NCBI GenBank assembly: GCA_023258355.1 | Contig: JALQZL010000070.1 | Span: forward strand, 1 to 7,556 | Length of the DNA: 7,556 nt | Direction of reading: 5' to 3' | Origin: Wenzhouxiangellaceae bacterium | GTDB lineage: Bacteria; Pseudomonadota; Gammaproteobacteria; Xanthomonadales; Wenzhouxiangellaceae | In this document: one piece after another, positions 5,890-7,556 of the stretch | How positions within the stretch are numbered: the stretch's first letter is position 1 | Layout of the letters: the number at the start of each line of letters is the position of its first letter | Notes under the pieces: model-generated | Databases searched by the model: none | The model's input: only the letters and a program-made list of their open reading frames with translations | What the model was told of the DNA's origin: nothing | Made by a program: the position numbers and the translations under genes

Positions 5890-7383
5890 ATGACTGCAGA
5901 AACCATTGTCGTGCTCATTTCCCATGCGCTGCTGGCACCCGCCACAGCCCTGCACGCTTTGTTATTCAAGCGCGACTCCAGAGCTGCCTTTGGATGGATT
6001 GTGGTGTGCATTCTTTTCCCCCTGGCAGGCCCACTGCTCTATCTCTTCTTTGGCCTCAATCGAGCCAGAGGCCGTGCGCAGAAGATGGGCTTGGATTTTG
6101 CCTTCTTCGGCCCCGAGCGGGGTGGCCCTTTGCATGGCCTTGATCAAACAAGCGAGCCGGCGGACCTGAGAACACACCACCTCTCACCTCACGAACCGAC
6201 ACCCTCTCATGACCAAGACATCGCGCATCCTCTAAGACAAGCTGGTCAATCCCTGTCGCGTCACCCTGCCGCACCCAATAGTGGTGTCGAAGTGTTTGAA
6301 GGCGGTGAGGCGACTTTCCAAGCCATGCTAGAAGCGATTGACACAGCAAAGCATCACATCCTGATCGCCACTTACATTTTTGATCGGGATCCCACCGGGC
6401 AGCGGTTTGTGGATGCCCTCGCTCGAGCGGTGAAAAGAGGGATTGAGGTGTTTGTCATCATTGATGGCGTGGGCCGTCTTTACTCTCGGCCACCGATCAC
6501 TTCAAAATTAAAGAAAGCTGGCGTGCATGTTGGCTTGTTTTTACCTCCGAGGCTTTTGCCACCCTCCGTATCGATCAACATGAGGAGCCACCATAAAATC
6601 TTTCTGGTCGATGGTGAATTTGCCATGACCGGCGGTATCAATATTAGTCATCGCCACCTCTTAACAGCCAATGACAACCGACACCCCACCAATGATCTGC
6701 ATTTTCAGCTCTCAGGCCCTGTGATCAAGCAATTGCGGGCTGAGTTTGACCGACTTTGGCAGATGACCACGGCCTGTCTTATCCCCCTCCCCGACCCCAT
6801 TGAGCCCAACCCCACGCCTACTCCTGAGGCCTGGCCGATTCAAGCGCGGGTCATCACCGATGGACCTGATGAAGACCTCGACCGACTGACCATGCTCTTC
6901 ATCGCTGCGCTGTCGCAAGCCAGACGGTCTATTCGAATCATGACCCCTTACTTCTTACCGCCCAGAGAGTTGGTCAGCGCCATACAGGCCGCTTCCATAA
7001 GAGGGGTTGATGTGGCGCTTGTCTTGCCTTCGAATAACAACTTGGCTTTTGTGCATTGGGCCACACAGAACATGCTGTGGGAATTACTTTTCCGAGGTGT
7101 CAGGGTCTACTATCAAGCACCACCCTTCCACCATGGCAAACTTCTGGTGGTTGATGATGCCTACACCGTGATCGGCTCGAGTAATTGGGATATACGCAGC
7201 CTCAGACTCAACTTTGAACTTCAAGTGGAAGCCTATGGGCGCGAGTTTGGCGACGCCATGCGTGCGTTGGTCGATCAGGCTGCGGCTGGCGGACGTGAGG
7301 TGACATTAGAAGAAGTGGATGGCCGCGGATTTTTGATCCGACTAAGAGATTCGATTTGTTGGCTATTCTCCCCCTATCTGTGA
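5890..7383 (+). CDS. cls: Cardiolipin synthase, phospholipase D superfamily
   Basis: A 497-residue inner-membrane enzyme expected to join two phosphatidylglycerols (or related phospholipids) into cardiolipin. Two N-terminal membrane segments are visible, about residues 5-25 and 34-55, with Lys27-Arg28-Asp-Ser-Arg31 between them, as in ClsA-type proteins. Residues about 72-130 form a long linker rich in His and Pro. Two PLD catalytic motifs follow: His234-x-Lys236-x4-Asp241 with Thr-Gly-Gly-Ile-Asn-Ile, and His415-x-Lys417-x4-Asp422 with Gly-Ser-Ser-Asn-Trp-Asp (429-434). Arg-Ser-Leu-Arg-Leu-Asn-Phe-Glu (436-443) and a C-terminus ending Phe-Ser-Pro-Tyr-Leu are also typical; E. coli ClsA is 486 residues. 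The ATG at 5890 gives a complete first membrane helix, though it lacks a Shine-Dalgarno. Both HKD motifs are intact, so activity is likely; a phosphatidylserine- or other headgroup-transfer role cannot be excluded. Confidence 0.92.
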   Translation: MTAETIVVLISHALLAPATALHALLFKRDSRAAFGWIVVCILFPLAGPLLYLFFGLNRARGRAQKMGLDFAFFGPERGGPLHGLDQTSEPADLRTHHLSPHEPTPSHDQDIAHPLRQAGQSLSRHPAAPNSGVEVFEGGEATFQAMLEAIDTAKHHILIATYIFDRDPTGQRFVDALARAVKRGIEVFVIIDGVGRLYSRPPITSKLKKAGVHVGLFLPPRLLPPSVSINMRSHHKIFLVDGEFAMTGGINISHRHLLTANDNRHPTNDLHFQLSGPVIKQLRAEFDRLWQMTTACLIPLPDPIEPNPTPTPEAWPIQARVITDGPDEDLDRLTMLFIAALSQARRSIRIMTPYFLPPRELVSAIQAASIRGVDVALVLPSNNNLAFVHWATQNMLWELLFRGVRVYYQAPPFHHGKLLVVDDAYTVIGSSNWDIRSLRLNFELQVEAYGREFGDAMRALVDQAAAGGREVTLEEVDGRGFLIRLRDSICWLFSPYL

Positions 7384-7389
7384 CCGATT

Positions 7390-7419
7390 TTGCAAAATTT
7401 CACAGCCGGTCTTGATACT
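7390..7419 (+). promoter_or_regulatory. Tentative promoter for the MrpE/MnhE gene
   Basis: TTGCAA (7390-7395), 18 bases, then GATACT (7414-7419); each hexamer matches the sigma-70 consensus at four positions. Transcription would start about 7426, leaving a leader of about six bases before the ATG at 7432. The -35 overlaps a perfect 12-bp palindrome, ATTTTGCAAAAT (7387-7398). No terminator hairpin with a U-run is seen after cls, so readthrough from cls is also possible. Confidence 0.3.
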
Positions 7420-7431
7420 ATCTAAAACATT

Positions 7432-7556
7432 ATGCGCTACGCTTTTTTCCTTAGTTTGACATTGGCAATCCTTTGGCTAGCCGTCTCTGGTGTCTACAAA
7501 CCCTTGTTGTTTGGGTTTGGCATCGCCTCTATCGCCATGGTCGTTTGGTTGTCTTT
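7432..7556 (+). CDS. mnhE: Na+/H+ antiporter subunit E (MrpE/MnhE), N-terminal fragment
   Basis: An open frame from the ATG at 7432 gives 41 codons before the right edge cuts it. The residues form two hydrophobic segments (about 4-18 and 24-41) with Leu-Trp-Leu-Ala-Val-Ser-Gly (14-20), Lys-Pro-Leu-Leu-Phe-Gly (23-28) and a second segment ending Val-Val-Trp-Leu. This Leu-Trp-Leu, Ser-Gly, Pro-Leu-Leu, Gly pattern is typical of the start of MrpE/MnhE, a small membrane subunit (about 160 residues) of multisubunit cation/proton antiporters. If correct, genes for the other Mrp subunits should follow outside the window. It lies 48 bases after cls with no Shine-Dalgarno. A hydrophobic fragment this short could mislead, so confidence is moderate. 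Confidence 0.7.
   Translation, partial: MRYAFFLSLTLAILWLAVSGVYKPLLFGFGIASIAMVVWLS

Noticed and set aside
7387..7398. Perfect palindrome ATTTTGCAAAAT after cls
   Set aside because: It is AT-rich, short and loopless, so a weak terminator or operator at best. It is mentioned only in connection with the tentative promoter.
1..7556. A novel defence, mobile or biosynthetic system
   Set aside because: All coding stretches fall into known housekeeping or membrane families. No transposase, integrase, toxin-antitoxin pair, nuclease cluster, array or direct-repeat boundary was seen.

Overview
The window reads as ordinary chromosomal DNA of a Gram-negative proteobacterium, most likely a gammaproteobacterium. 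Three things point there: an outer-membrane-type lipoprotein signal on one enzyme, MetK and AhcY sequences close to the proteobacterial forms as I know them, and a cardiolipin synthase next to the start of an Mrp-type antiporter gene. Assignment below class level is not possible by eye. Base composition looks moderate and even, and I saw no insertion sequence, phage gene, tRNA, rRNA or CRISPR array.

Layout, left to right. (1) Positions 1-549, minus strand: the first 183 codons of a secreted protein that runs off the left edge, with a signal peptide, a TPR-like helical part, then the first blade of an SMP-30/NHL-like beta-propeller. (2) A 54-bp divergent gap, then a plus-strand pair: a Nudix hydrolase of the ADP-ribose pyrophosphatase type (604-1128) and a lipoprotein isoaspartyl peptidase/L-asparaginase (1156-2199). 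(3) Convergent to these, a minus-strand cluster metK (5792-4599), ahcY (4542-3082), metF (3056-2211). (4) A 97-bp divergent gap holding a likely metK promoter with an inverted repeat across it. (5) Plus strand again: a two-HKD-domain cardiolipin synthase (5890-7383) and, at the right edge, the first 41 codons of an MrpE/MnhE antiporter subunit (7432 onward).

The clearest functional unit is metK-ahcY-metF. MetK makes S-adenosylmethionine, AhcY removes the S-adenosylhomocysteine left after methyl transfer and releases homocysteine, and MetF makes the 5-methyltetrahydrofolate used to remethylate homocysteine. Only methionine synthase is missing from the cycle in this window. The other genes are housekeeping functions (nucleotide-sugar clean-up, isoaspartyl peptide degradation, membrane phospholipid synthesis, cation/proton exchange) with no evident link to one another.

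I found no convincing undescribed system. The points worth a second look are modest: the inverted repeat at the metK promoter, the lipid-anchored isoaspartyl peptidase with Ser rather than Gly before its nucleophile, the partial TPR-propeller protein, and several genes whose starts lack a Shine-Dalgarno sequence and may have very short or no leaders.
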